Of a stretch of 64,000 nt of DNA, positions 25,057-32,059 are shown one piece after another. Source of the stretch: RGIG9115 sp045128915. GTDB taxonomy: Bacteria; Bacillota; Clostridia; UBA1381. A model generated the notes under the pieces. The model ran no database searches. It had not been told where the DNA came from and saw only the letters and a list, made by a program, of their open reading frames with translations. Position numbers and translations under genes: made by a program. How positions within the stretch are numbered: the stretch's first letter is position 1; every line of letters starts with the position of its first letter. Where the stretch lies: assembly GCA_045128915.1 (NCBI GenBank), contig JBGVIT010000044.1:1-64000 (forward strand). The letters are read 5' to 3'.

Positions 25057-25675
25057 AATGTATGTTGACAGTGCAATGAATAACCTGGGCGATGCCTTTG
25101 ATTACGTCGCAAGCGACCTTAATATGGATAAGGACGAATTTCTGAAGTTGTTTATATCTACAGGAATTGCAGAAGAATTTGGTAACGGAAATCCCAAATA
25201 TATAATGGGAATGTCCGGTCCCGAACTTGTCGAAGAAGTATTAAAAGAAGCAGGTATAGAAAGACTTGTTCCGCCAAGCAGTGAGAATATAAACAAGCAT
25301 AGAGATTACTGGTGCGGATGGATACTTGCATTCTATCAGTGGTATTCAAAAAGACCGTTTAGCAACATTGCAAGACACATCAAAATGAGTGACATTGAGG
25401 TTATGTTCGACCTCTACCACGAAGCACCTGAAGAAAAGTTTGCAGATACAGTAGAGAAAATGATTAAGGAAAAAAACGAGCCTACAAGACTTCAGGTAAT
25501 CAGAAAAAACTGCGGAATAACCCAAAATGAGCTTGCAAAGCAATCAGGCGTATCCCTTCGCTCTATTCAGATGTACGAACAGAGAAATAAGGATATAAAT
25601 AAAGCACAAATGGAAACCGTCAATAACCTTGCAAAAGTGCTTGGATGTAAGATGGAAGATTTGATGGAATATTAA
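25037..25675 (+). CDS. XRE-family regulator with DUF3791-like N terminus, putative antitoxin
   Basis: This 212-aa protein has a Cro/C1-type helix-turn-helix at about 150-210: Leu-Gln-Val-Ile-Arg, Thr-Gln-Asn-Glu-Leu-Ala-Lys-Gln-Ser-Gly-Val-Ser, Arg-Ser-Ile-Gln-Met-Tyr-Glu-Gln. The N-terminal ~75 residues resemble DUF3791 proteins (acidic helices with Met-Asp-Lys-Asp-Glu-Phe). The middle part has a conserved-looking Trp-Cys-Gly-Trp-Ile-Leu-Ala-Phe-Tyr-Gln-Trp-Tyr helix. The start is placed at ATG 25037 (AAAGG 10 nt upstream) rather than the TTG at 25028. It overlaps the DUF3990 gene, which suggests translational coupling. It probably binds and neutralises the upstream protein and represses the promoter through the TATCAC palindrome. 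Confidence 0.75.
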   Translation: MIHAYNEMYVDSAMNNLGDAFDYVASDLNMDKDEFLKLFISTGIAEEFGNGNPKYIMGMSGPELVEEVLKEAGIERLVPPSSENINKHRDYWCGWILAFYQWYSKRPFSNIARHIKMSDIEVMFDLYHEAPEEKFADTVEKMIKEKNEPTRLQVIRKNCGITQNELAKQSGVSLRSIQMYEQRNKDINKAQMETVNNLAKVLGCKMEDLMEY

Positions 25676-25692
25676 AAGGTAGTTATTATCAT

Positions 25693-25891
25693 ATGCAGAA
25701 TATGATATTCGGAGAGAAGATACCATTTGATACAATATTGGATGGTATTGAGAAATTGGAAAAAGAAATGAACTCCATATGACGAAATGATACAAATAAC
25801 AGAATGTCAAACCTTTATAAAAGGATTCAAATTAGGAGCAGGATTCTTTATAGAGTGCTTCCGAAATGATGCCGACATATTCGATGAATAA
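25693..25891 (+). pseudogene. Frameshifted small gene, DUF6809-like
   Basis: The first frame (ATG 25693) runs for 29 codons and stops at 25780-25782. The +1 frame from about 25775 then continues open to a TAA at 25889-25891. Joined, the two give one protein of about 65 residues ending Thr-Phe-Ile-Lys-Gly-Phe-Lys-Leu-Gly-Ala-Gly-Phe-Phe-Ile-Glu-Cys-Phe. That matches the C-terminal hallmark of DUF6809-type proteins, which often accompany small Firmicutes mobile or TA modules. It is the third gene of the operon, 17 nt after the XRE gene, and the operon terminator overlaps its end. A one-base sequencing error or programmed frameshift is possible. Confidence 0.6.
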
Positions 25892-25915
25892 AATTCGAGT
25901 ATGTCGGAATTTTTA
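25872..25915 (+). terminator. Terminator of the toxin-antitoxin-like operon
   Basis: CCGACATA-T-TCGA pairs with TCGA-G-TATGTCGG, followed by AATTTTTATG. It overlaps the stop codon of the broken third gene. Confidence 0.75.
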
Positions 25916-26142
25916 TGCCCAAAACAAAAGGATGAGATTACCTTGCATGCAACGGAGAATACAAGCCAATACCTCACGGAGAGATAAAAGATTAAAAAAG
26001 TGCTTACGGGAGAATGAACCTCACAAAAAGTTGATAGCGATAGTAAGGCGCTTGAGAGGGCGGTTACGACCTAACAGACGAGCTGAGCGTGACTTTTTGT
26101 GAAAGAGGAGAAGCAAGGAAGCGGGAGGATGACTTTTTTGCA
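25916..26142. other. Intergenic region with an 11-bp inverted repeat, no supported gene
   Basis: TCACAAAAAGT (26021-26031) and ACTTTTTGTGA (26092-26102) are exact inverted copies 60 nt apart. The only open frame of note would encode a very Arg/Lys-rich peptide without a ribosome binding site and is probably not real. The region lies just downstream of a tRNA gene, a common site of integration and decay. Confidence 0.4.
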
Positions 26143-26179
26143 TAAAAAAAGTCGAAGCAAAGCTTTCCTTTGCTCCGAC
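26143..26179 (-). terminator. tRNA-Leu transcript terminator
   Basis: On the minus strand, a stem GTCGGAGCAAAG / GCTTTGCTTCGAC with a short loop is followed by TTTTTTT. It lies immediately after the encoded CCA end of the tRNA. Confidence 0.88.
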
Positions 26180-26180
26180 G

Positions 26181-26267
26181 TGGTGCGGATAACAGGACTT
26201 GAACCTGCACAGTATTGCTACCACTAGAACCTGAATCTAGCGCGTCTGCCAATTCCGCCATATCCGC
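26181..26267 (-). tRNA. tRNA-Leu, anticodon CAG
   Basis: The minus strand folds as a complete tRNA: acceptor GCGGATA pairing with TATCCGC, and a D-arm with the Leu-type GGAATTGGCAGACGCG. The anticodon stem is CTAGA / TCTAG with loop TTCAGGT (anticodon CAG, decoding CUG). A long variable arm typical of class II tRNAs and a T-arm GCAGGTTCAAGTCCTGT follow. The 3' CCA is encoded in the DNA. A short ORF with Ala-Glu-Leu-Ala-Asp on this strand is the usual false translation of a tRNA-Leu. Confidence 0.98.
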
Positions 26268-26282
26268 TTATATAACTCAGTT

Positions 26283-26311
26283 ATTATATCAAATAGCATT
26301 TTGTTTGTCAA
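26283..26311 (-). promoter_or_regulatory. tRNA-Leu promoter, perfect consensus
   Basis: On the minus strand TTGACA (26306-26311), a 17-nt spacer and TATAAT (26283-26288) lie 15 nt before the tRNA 5' end. Confidence 0.92.
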
Positions 26312-26332
26312 GGCTTTTTTTAAATATTTTGC

Positions 26333-26368
26333 GCAAGGAGGCTGTTGCTATTGCAACAGCCTCCTTGC
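26333..26368 (-). terminator. Perfect 16-bp hairpin after asnB
   Basis: GCAAGGAGGCTGTTGC and its exact inverse flank a 4-nt loop, 10 nt after the asnB stop. No clean T-run follows (GCGCAAAATATTT), so it may act as a weak terminator or an mRNA 3'-stabilising structure. The core GCTGTTGC/GCAACAGC recurs in two other intergenic hairpins of this window (33941-33967 and 39897-39942). Confidence 0.6.
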
Positions 26369-26377
26369 GGTCTAAAT

Positions 26378-28228
26378 CTATACAATTCTAATTCTATAAT
26401 GCGATAGCCAATGATTAACCTGAAGAAGAAATCCTATGAACTGCGGTGCTGCCATCAGCTGACCGAAGAACGGTTTTCCGTAATCGGAATTTCCGTTGCA
26501 GGCATCTTCTATTTTGCTTTTGTCACATAGCGCCAGAATAGGAGCATTGGGATTGGAAATGGTGTCGAGCATCATTTGTCTGACCATCTGCTCGTATGCG
26601 GGATTATGCGTTTTGGGATACGGACTTTTTCTGCGCATCAGCACATCGTCGGGAAGGATTCCGCGCGCTGCCTCCCGAAGCAGATTTTTCGATATATTAT
26701 CCTTGTTCTTAATGCTCCAGGGCACATTATACACATATTCTATTATTCTGTGGTCGCAGAATGGAACTCTCACTTCGAGTCCGCTTGCCATGCTCATTCG
26801 GTCTTTTCTGTCAAGAAGATTGCTCATAAACCAATTAAGATTGAGCCATGATATTTCCCTGCGTCTTGCTTCTTCTGCGCTGTCACCTTCAAAAGCGGGA
26901 GTTTCTTTAACGGATTCTTCATATCTCATGGAGGAATAACCGTCAAGGTCAAGACTTTTTTCTACTTCAGGAAGAAGAATATTTTTTCTCATTTCCAAAT
27001 CATAACACCACGGAAATGCCCTTGTGTTGAAAGCCTTTTCATCTCTGAACCAGGGATAGCCACCAAAAATTTCATCGCTGCATTCGCCGCTTAGTATTAC
27101 TGTATGCTTTTTCTTAATCATTCTGCAGAAATGGAGCAGGGAAGCGTCAACATCTGCCATGCCGGGTAAGTCTTTTGCTTCAACACATTCGCTCAGGTAG
27201 TCGAGCATTATATCGTTGTCACACAGTAAATATGTGTGGTTTGTTGAGAATTCGTCAACCATGCGCTTTACCCAGGGTGCATCGCTATCAGGCTGGAATG
27301 ATGACGCTCTGAAATATTTGTCATTATCCTTATAATCAAATGAATAAGTGGAAAGCTGTTTTCCTTTCTTTTGCATCTCAATAGCGCCGATGGCTGAAAT
27401 GATGCTTGAATCAAGGCCGCCTGAAAGAAGCGTTCCAATGGGAACGTCTGATACTAATTGGCGTTTTATGCTGTCTGTTACAAGCTCTCTTGTTTTTTCT
27501 ACCGTTTCATCATAGGAATCTGTATGTTCTTTGCCGTGCAGAGAGAAATACTGATGAATATTAATCGAGTCGCGGGTTATGGTCATAAACCGTCCCGGTC
27601 GAAGCTCAGATATTTTCTCAAAAACACCCACACCTTGAGTTCTTGCAGGGCTTAGAGCAAATATTTCCGAAAGTCCCTCTTTTGTAACCTCTGCCTTAAA
27701 ACCCGGATATGCAAGTATGGATTTTTGTTCTGATGCAAAGACTATTGTACTGTCAATAACAGCATAAAATAAAGGCTTTACTCCAAATCTGTCTCTGCAT
27801 ACAAATACTCTTTGGCGCATGGAATCCCATATGCAAAAAGAATAAATCCCGTTAAGCTTTTCTGCACAGTCCGTACCCCAATGAATGTATGAATAAAGAA
27901 GAACCTCAGTATCAGAATGAGTGCTGAAGTTATAGCCATACTGAAGAAGTGTTTTTTTCAGCTCATCTGTGTTGTATAACTCTCCGTTATATGTAATCAC
28001 AAATTCATAACCTGCAACCGTACGCTCCATAGGCTGAATACCGCCCTCAAGGTCAATTACTGCAAGTCGTGAATGACCGAAAGCGGCATGCTCGCCAACC
28101 CATTCTCCAAAGCTGTCAGGACCTCTGTGTCGAAGCTTTCTTGTTATATCGTGAACGATGCGACGGTGTTTTTGAGTATTTTGAATGAAATTGTCTTTAA
28201 AATTTATATATCCTGCAATCCCGCACAT
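26378..28228 (-). CDS. asnB: Asparagine synthetase, glutamine-hydrolysing
   Basis: This 616-aa cytosolic enzyme converts aspartate, glutamine and ATP to asparagine and glutamate. The class II glutamine amidotransferase domain starts Met-Cys-Gly-Ile-Ala-Gly, so Cys2 becomes the N-terminal nucleophile after Met removal. It contains Arg-His-Arg-Gly-Pro-Asp and Tyr-Asn-Gly-Glu-Leu-Tyr-Asn. The synthetase domain has the PP-loop Ser-Gly-Gly-Leu-Asp-Ser-Ser at about 269-275, then Ser-Gly-Glu-Cys-Ser-Asp-Glu-Ile-Phe-Gly-Gly-Tyr and Asp-Arg-Lys-Asp-Arg-Met-Ser-Met-Ala. The length matches the AsnB family. AAGGAG stands before ATG. The gene follows ypeB on the same strand with a small hairpin between them. 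Confidence 0.95.
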   Translation of the reverse strand: MCGIAGYINFKDNFIQNTQKHRRIVHDITRKLRHRGPDSFGEWVGEHAAFGHSRLAVIDLEGGIQPMERTVAGYEFVITYNGELYNTDELKKTLLQYGYNFSTHSDTEVLLYSYIHWGTDCAEKLNGIYSFCIWDSMRQRVFVCRDRFGVKPLFYAVIDSTIVFASEQKSILAYPGFKAEVTKEGLSEIFALSPARTQGVGVFEKISELRPGRFMTITRDSINIHQYFSLHGKEHTDSYDETVEKTRELVTDSIKRQLVSDVPIGTLLSGGLDSSIISAIGAIEMQKKGKQLSTYSFDYKDNDKYFRASSFQPDSDAPWVKRMVDEFSTNHTYLLCDNDIMLDYLSECVEAKDLPGMADVDASLLHFCRMIKKKHTVILSGECSDEIFGGYPWFRDEKAFNTRAFPWCYDLEMRKNILLPEVEKSLDLDGYSSMRYEESVKETPAFEGDSAEEARRREISWLNLNWFMSNLLDRKDRMSMASGLEVRVPFCDHRIIEYVYNVPWSIKNKDNISKNLLREAARGILPDDVLMRRKSPYPKTHNPAYEQMVRQMMLDTISNPNAPILALCDKSKIEDACNGNSDYGKPFFGQLMAAPQFIGFLLQVNHWLSHYRIRIV

Positions 28229-28252
28229 TATCTTACAACTCCTTTTATTATA

Positions 28253-28275
28253 GGGGATGCCTTTTCAGGCACCCC
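28253..28275 (-). other. Hairpin in the leader of asnB
   Basis: GGGG-A-TGCC and GGCA-CCCC pair around a 6-nt loop just upstream of the asnB ribosome binding site. There is no T-run. Its role is unknown; it may block read-through from ypeB or affect translation. Confidence 0.4.
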
Positions 28276-28321
28276 CATACTTCGTTATTTTATAATATGC
28301 AAAAGCTCTTGATTTGGTGAA

Positions 28322-29665
28322 TCAAATGGTAAGAATTCCGTTTTCTGATTCAATAAGCATAAGAATTTTTTCTTCGGCTCCGTTAAAGGCGTTTATATAT
28401 ATTATAAAGTTCTTGCCTTCAAAGCTACCGTGAAATTCATAGCAAAGTACTTCTTCAAGATTGTCCTTTGGTATGAGAGCTACATTTACTGATTTGAAAT
28501 CAAGATGCGGATTGAGTTTTGCTCTTGCGGTGTCCATAGAAATAGTAGGCGGCTCAATATCTCGGATTTTATGGTTCATGAGGTAACCGCCTGTTTCCAT
28601 GCCGAGAATTTCGCCGTTGTCAAGGGCAACCTTTACTTTTATAAGGTCAGAATAGCATTTGATACCGTCCTGAGTATATGCAAAGTTTATTACAGCTACT
28701 CCGTTTTGCTTTTCATAATAGCTCTTTTCCATTGAATAGAAGCCGTTTTGCTGCATAAACTCACCTGCAATGCGGATTGCTTCATCAAAGCCGATATTTT
28801 CTTTTTTGACTTCTCGGTTTTTGAGATAATAAATCACAAGACCGCCTTTTTTTGTTATGCTTATATACTCTCTGGCGTCTGTGTCTGAGTAGAAGTTATA
28901 TGCGTCCATAGCAGAGTTTTGTGTGTCGCTTTCATATACTACCTTTTCAGTAGGGAGTTTCAAAAACTCCGCAGCTCTGCGTTTTGCTTCGTCAACTGTG
29001 ATTTCTGTCGCCTGAGAAAGCATGGCGGATTGCATATTTTCAATATGCTCCGAAAACGGTCCGTCGTAAATCAATGACGGATACTCAGTAAAAGAGGTTT
29101 CAACATTCTGAAGGCTGGACAATATATTATCAGATGCATATACTGTACCAAAACCGCTGTCCATACTAAAGCTTACATCACCGTTTTCTACCGATTTTCT
29201 TGTGTCCTCCAGAGCTTTGCCGAGCTGAGCTGCATACTTGGTAAGGCTTGAAATATCCTTATACTGATTGTCTGATATTTTTTCGCCCCTGATTGCATTT
29301 TGCGATAGTACATAGGTGTAATCTCCCACTTGAGCCAAAAATTTTGATGTATTGTCAAGCTGTATTGTGCCGGTGGGAAGTTCGCCAAGACAAGCTTTTG
29401 CAGAGTTTGACATTCTGTAAATATTACCGGCAAGGCTTGCAAGCTGATAGGGAGAAGAAACGAGCATACTTTTTCTAAGGTCTGTTTCAATCTTATCAAC
29501 ATATTCAGTCATTTCATAAAAAGACCTTGCATATTGACTGTTAAGCTGCAATTTAAGATTTCTGCTTTGCTTATATTGGTATATGGCGAATACAGAAATC
29601 AGAACAAGACTGATTCCGAGAATTGTATATATTATAGCGTGTCGTCTTTGCGTCATGTTGTTCAT
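28322..29665 (-). CDS. ypeB: Germination protein YpeB
   Basis: This 447-aa protein has one N-terminal membrane segment (about residues 10-28), a helical domain and C-terminal PepSY/YpeB-type repeats. Typical stretches are Tyr-Ala-Arg-Ser-Phe-Tyr-Glu-Met-Thr-Glu-Tyr-Val-Asp and Asp-Tyr-Thr-Tyr-Val-Leu-Ser-Gln. In Bacillus, YpeB in the spore inner membrane is required for SleB localisation and stability; each protein needs the other. It lies 18 nt after sleB on the same strand, the conserved order. It is expected to be expressed in the forespore. The ATG is preceded by GGAG. Its presence shows the organism forms spores or has recently descended from spore formers. Confidence 0.93.
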   Translation of the reverse strand: MNNMTQRRHAIIYTILGISLVLISVFAIYQYKQSRNLKLQLNSQYARSFYEMTEYVDKIETDLRKSMLVSSPYQLASLAGNIYRMSNSAKACLGELPTGTIQLDNTSKFLAQVGDYTYVLSQNAIRGEKISDNQYKDISSLTKYAAQLGKALEDTRKSVENGDVSFSMDSGFGTVYASDNILSSLQNVETSFTEYPSLIYDGPFSEHIENMQSAMLSQATEITVDEAKRRAAEFLKLPTEKVVYESDTQNSAMDAYNFYSDTDAREYISITKKGGLVIYYLKNREVKKENIGFDEAIRIAGEFMQQNGFYSMEKSYYEKQNGVAVINFAYTQDGIKCYSDLIKVKVALDNGEILGMETGGYLMNHKIRDIEPPTISMDTARAKLNPHLDFKSVNVALIPKDNLEEVLCYEFHGSFEGKNFIIYINAFNGAEEKILMLIESENGILTI

Positions 29666-29683
29666 ATATATTCTCCTTCCGTT

Positions 29684-30124
29684 TTATTTGCAGAATCTGT
29701 GTCTGCCGATTACTTTAATAAGCGGTCTTGACCATATCCATGCACTTGTTGCTGTGTCGGGATTGAAATAGTAAATAGCACCGCCTGAAGGATCCCAGCC
29801 GTTAAGGGCGTCTTTGCATGCTTTATAGACAGTTGAGTTGGGATCGATGGGCACATTTATCTGTCCGTCGCTTACAGCAGTAAATGCACCAGGTTGATAT
29901 ATAACTCCGGCAATGGTGTTGGGGAAAGATGAATGTTTTACCCGATTTAGAATAACTGCGGCAACTGCAACTTGTCCTTCGTAGGGTTCGCCTCTTGCTT
30001 CACCGTTTACTGCGCGTGCAAGAAGCTGATTATCAGAGCTTACTGATGCTTTGGCTGTGGGTGCATACGGCATAAATCTTATAAGCACCGCGACCATCAT
30101 CAAAAAACAAAATAATTTTTTCAT
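29684..30124 (-). CDS. sleB: Spore cortex-lytic enzyme SleB (catalytic domain only)
   Basis: This 146-aa exported cell wall hydrolase has a signal peptide (about 1-27), then the Hydrolase_2/SleB domain: Leu-Leu-Ala-Arg-Ala-Val-Asn-Gly-Glu-Ala-Arg-Gly-Glu. Glu42 corresponds to the catalytic Glu. It continues Val-Ala-Ala-Val-Ile-Leu-Asn-Arg-Val and ends near Ile-Gly-Arg-His-Arg-Phe. SleB is a lytic transglycosylase acting on muramic-lactam cortex peptidoglycan during germination. Unlike Bacillus SleB, there is no N-terminal peptidoglycan-binding domain, so the protein is a minimal form. It is followed at once by ypeB. AAAGGAATGG stands before ATG. No clear sigma-G promoter could be assigned. 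Confidence 0.9.
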   Translation of the reverse strand: MKKLFCFLMMVAVLIRFMPYAPTAKASVSSDNQLLARAVNGEARGEPYEGQVAVAAVILNRVKHSSFPNTIAGVIYQPGAFTAVSDGQINVPIDPNSTVYKACKDALNGWDPSGGAIYYFNPDTATSAWIWSRPLIKVIGRHRFCK

Positions 30125-30246
30125 AATACCATTCCTTTCTGACTGATATTAAGTATTTTCTGCTTTTGTTGAGAAAATATGTATGTGTTTATTAAAATTT
30201 GTTGCAAATGTTTACAAATAATTCATCTTAGAGCCCATGTTTTTCC

Positions 30247-30275
30247 TTGACTTTTATTGTTTGAAGGGTTATACT
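30247..30275 (+). promoter_or_regulatory. ABC exporter promoter TTGACT-17-TATACT
   Basis: TTGACT at 30247-30252 and TATACT at 30270-30275. Transcription begins near 30282, so the long ORF start at 30257 is impossible and ATG 30314 is used. Confidence 0.82.
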
Positions 30276-30313
30276 ATAATGTGTATTTAAAACAAACAGA
30301 GGTGGATTCTCAA

Positions 30314-32059
30314 ATGTTAAAAAAGCTTGCAGGATGCGTCAGAGAATATAAAAAACCTACTATTCTGACGCTGATATTTATTATAGGTGAAGCAATAGTC
30401 GAAACGCTTATACCTTTTATAACTGCCAATCTTGTTAATAAAATAAAAATAGGAACTGATATGAGTACAATACTCAGGACGGGAGCGTTGCTTGCTGTAA
30501 TGGCATGCATATCTCTTGCCTGCGGTGCTGTTGCAGGGTTTACGGCTTCAAAGGCTTCGTGTGGCTTTGCCAAAAACCTGAGACACGATATATTCAAGAA
30601 AATTCAGTCCTATGCATTTCATAATATAGACAAATTTTCTTCATCATCTCTCGTCACAAGAATGACCACAGATGTTGTAAATATGCAGATGTCGTATATG
30701 ATGATTATAAGAACAGCTGTAAGAAGCCCTTTGATGCTGATTTTTTCAGTTATTATGGCTTATATAATGGGTGGCGGACTTGCGGCGGGTCTTGTGTTTA
30801 TAATACCCTTTCTTGGCGTTGGTCTGTATGTTATCGGAAGAAACGCTATGCCTGCATTCAGGAGAGTTTTCAAAAAGTATGATGTTCTTAACGAATCCAT
30901 AGAAGAAAATGTTCGCGGCATGAGAGTTGTCAAAGGCTTTTCAAGAGAAGAATATGAAAAGAAAAAGTTTGCAGACGCTGCTGAAAATATACGTGTTGAT
31001 TTTACAAAGGCAGAAAGAATAGTAGCTTGGAATGCGCCGCTGATGAACTTCTGTATGTATTTTAACTCTGTGTTTGTCCTTTTTGTAGGTTCAAAAATGA
31101 CAATAGAGTCAAGAGGCGTAGCGGTTGACGTCGGTCAGATTTCTGCCATGCTTACCTACGGTATGCAAATACTTATGTCACTTATGATGCTGTCTATGAT
31201 TTATGTGATGCTTACCATGTCCATAGAAGCTGCAAAGAGAATATGTGAGGTTCTTGATGAATCTCCGTCAATCACAAACCCCGAAAATCCCATAATGAAT
31301 GTTAAAGACGGTTCAATAGAGCTTAATAACGTAAGTTTTAAGTATTCTGATAAAGCAAAAAAATATGCATTGTCTGACATAAACATAAAAATCAATTCAG
31401 GCATGACTGTTGGAATAATTGGTGGTACCGGCTCCGGAAAATCGTCTCTTGTTCAGTTAATACCCCGACTTTATGACGTTTCCGAGGGGAGCGTGATTGT
31501 GGGCGGCGAGGATGTGCGCCGTTACGATTTGGACACACTTCGAGGTGCAGTTGCAATGGTGCTCCAGAAAAATCTTCTGTTTGCAGGAACAATAAAAGAA
31601 AATCTCCGTTGGGGAAATGAGAATGCGACTGATGAAGAGCTTGTAGAAGCATGTCGTTTAGCACAGGCCCATGATTTTGTAGAATCATTTCCTGACGGCT
31701 ATGATACAATGATTGAACAAGGCGGAACAAATGTTTCAGGCGGTCAGAAGCAAAGACTTTGTATAGCAAGAGCGCTGCTTAAGAAACCGAAAATACTTAT
31801 ACTTGATGACTCCACCAGCGCAGTTGACACAAAAACCGATGCCCATATCAGAGCAGGATTTTCAAAATACATTCCTGAAACAACCAAAATCATAATAGCA
31901 CAGAGAGTTTCGTCAGTTCAGAACGCTGATATGATAATAGTAATGGATAACGGCGAGGTTGTTGCAACGGGCACTCATGATGAATTACTGAAATCATGTA
32001 ATATTTACAGAGAAGTATATGAGCAGCAGATTAGCGGAGGTGAGTCAGATGAACAATAA
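30314..32059 (+). CDS. ABC exporter subunit A (fused membrane and ATPase domains, degenerate ATP site)
   Basis: This 581-aa half-transporter has six transmembrane helices (about 15-310) and a nucleotide-binding domain (about 335-570). Walker A is Gly-Gly-Thr-Gly-Ser-Gly-Lys-Ser-Ser. The signature Val-Ser-Gly-Gly-Gln is intact. Walker B ends Leu-Asp-Asp instead of Leu-Asp-Glu and the switch position is Gln (Ala-Gln-Arg-Val-Ser) instead of His. These two changes are typical of the degenerate subunit of heterodimeric exporters such as BmrCD or TM287/288. It pairs with the next gene, overlapping by 11 nt. Drug, lipid or peptide export is possible; the substrate is unknown. GAGGTGG precedes ATG 30314. 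Confidence 0.9.
   Translation: MLKKLAGCVREYKKPTILTLIFIIGEAIVETLIPFITANLVNKIKIGTDMSTILRTGALLAVMACISLACGAVAGFTASKASCGFAKNLRHDIFKKIQSYAFHNIDKFSSSSLVTRMTTDVVNMQMSYMMIIRTAVRSPLMLIFSVIMAYIMGGGLAAGLVFIIPFLGVGLYVIGRNAMPAFRRVFKKYDVLNESIEENVRGMRVVKGFSREEYEKKKFADAAENIRVDFTKAERIVAWNAPLMNFCMYFNSVFVLFVGSKMTIESRGVAVDVGQISAMLTYGMQILMSLMMLSMIYVMLTMSIEAAKRICEVLDESPSITNPENPIMNVKDGSIELNNVSFKYSDKAKKYALSDINIKINSGMTVGIIGGTGSGKSSLVQLIPRLYDVSEGSVIVGGEDVRRYDLDTLRGAVAMVLQKNLLFAGTIKENLRWGNENATDEELVEACRLAQAHDFVESFPDGYDTMIEQGGTNVSGGQKQRLCIARALLKKPKILILDDSTSAVDTKTDAHIRAGFSKYIPETTKIIIAQRVSSVQNADMIIVMDNGEVVATGTHDELLKSCNIYREVYEQQISGGESDEQ

Noticed and set aside
25866..26102. 78-aa Arg/Lys-rich plus-strand frame
   Set aside because: It overlaps the terminator and the end of the frameshifted gene, has no ribosome binding site and has the composition of non-coding sequence.
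26064..26261. 65-aa minus-strand frame beginning Met-Ala-Glu-Leu-Ala-Asp
   Set aside because: This is the familiar false translation of a tRNA-Leu gene; the tRNA at 26181-26267 explains it.
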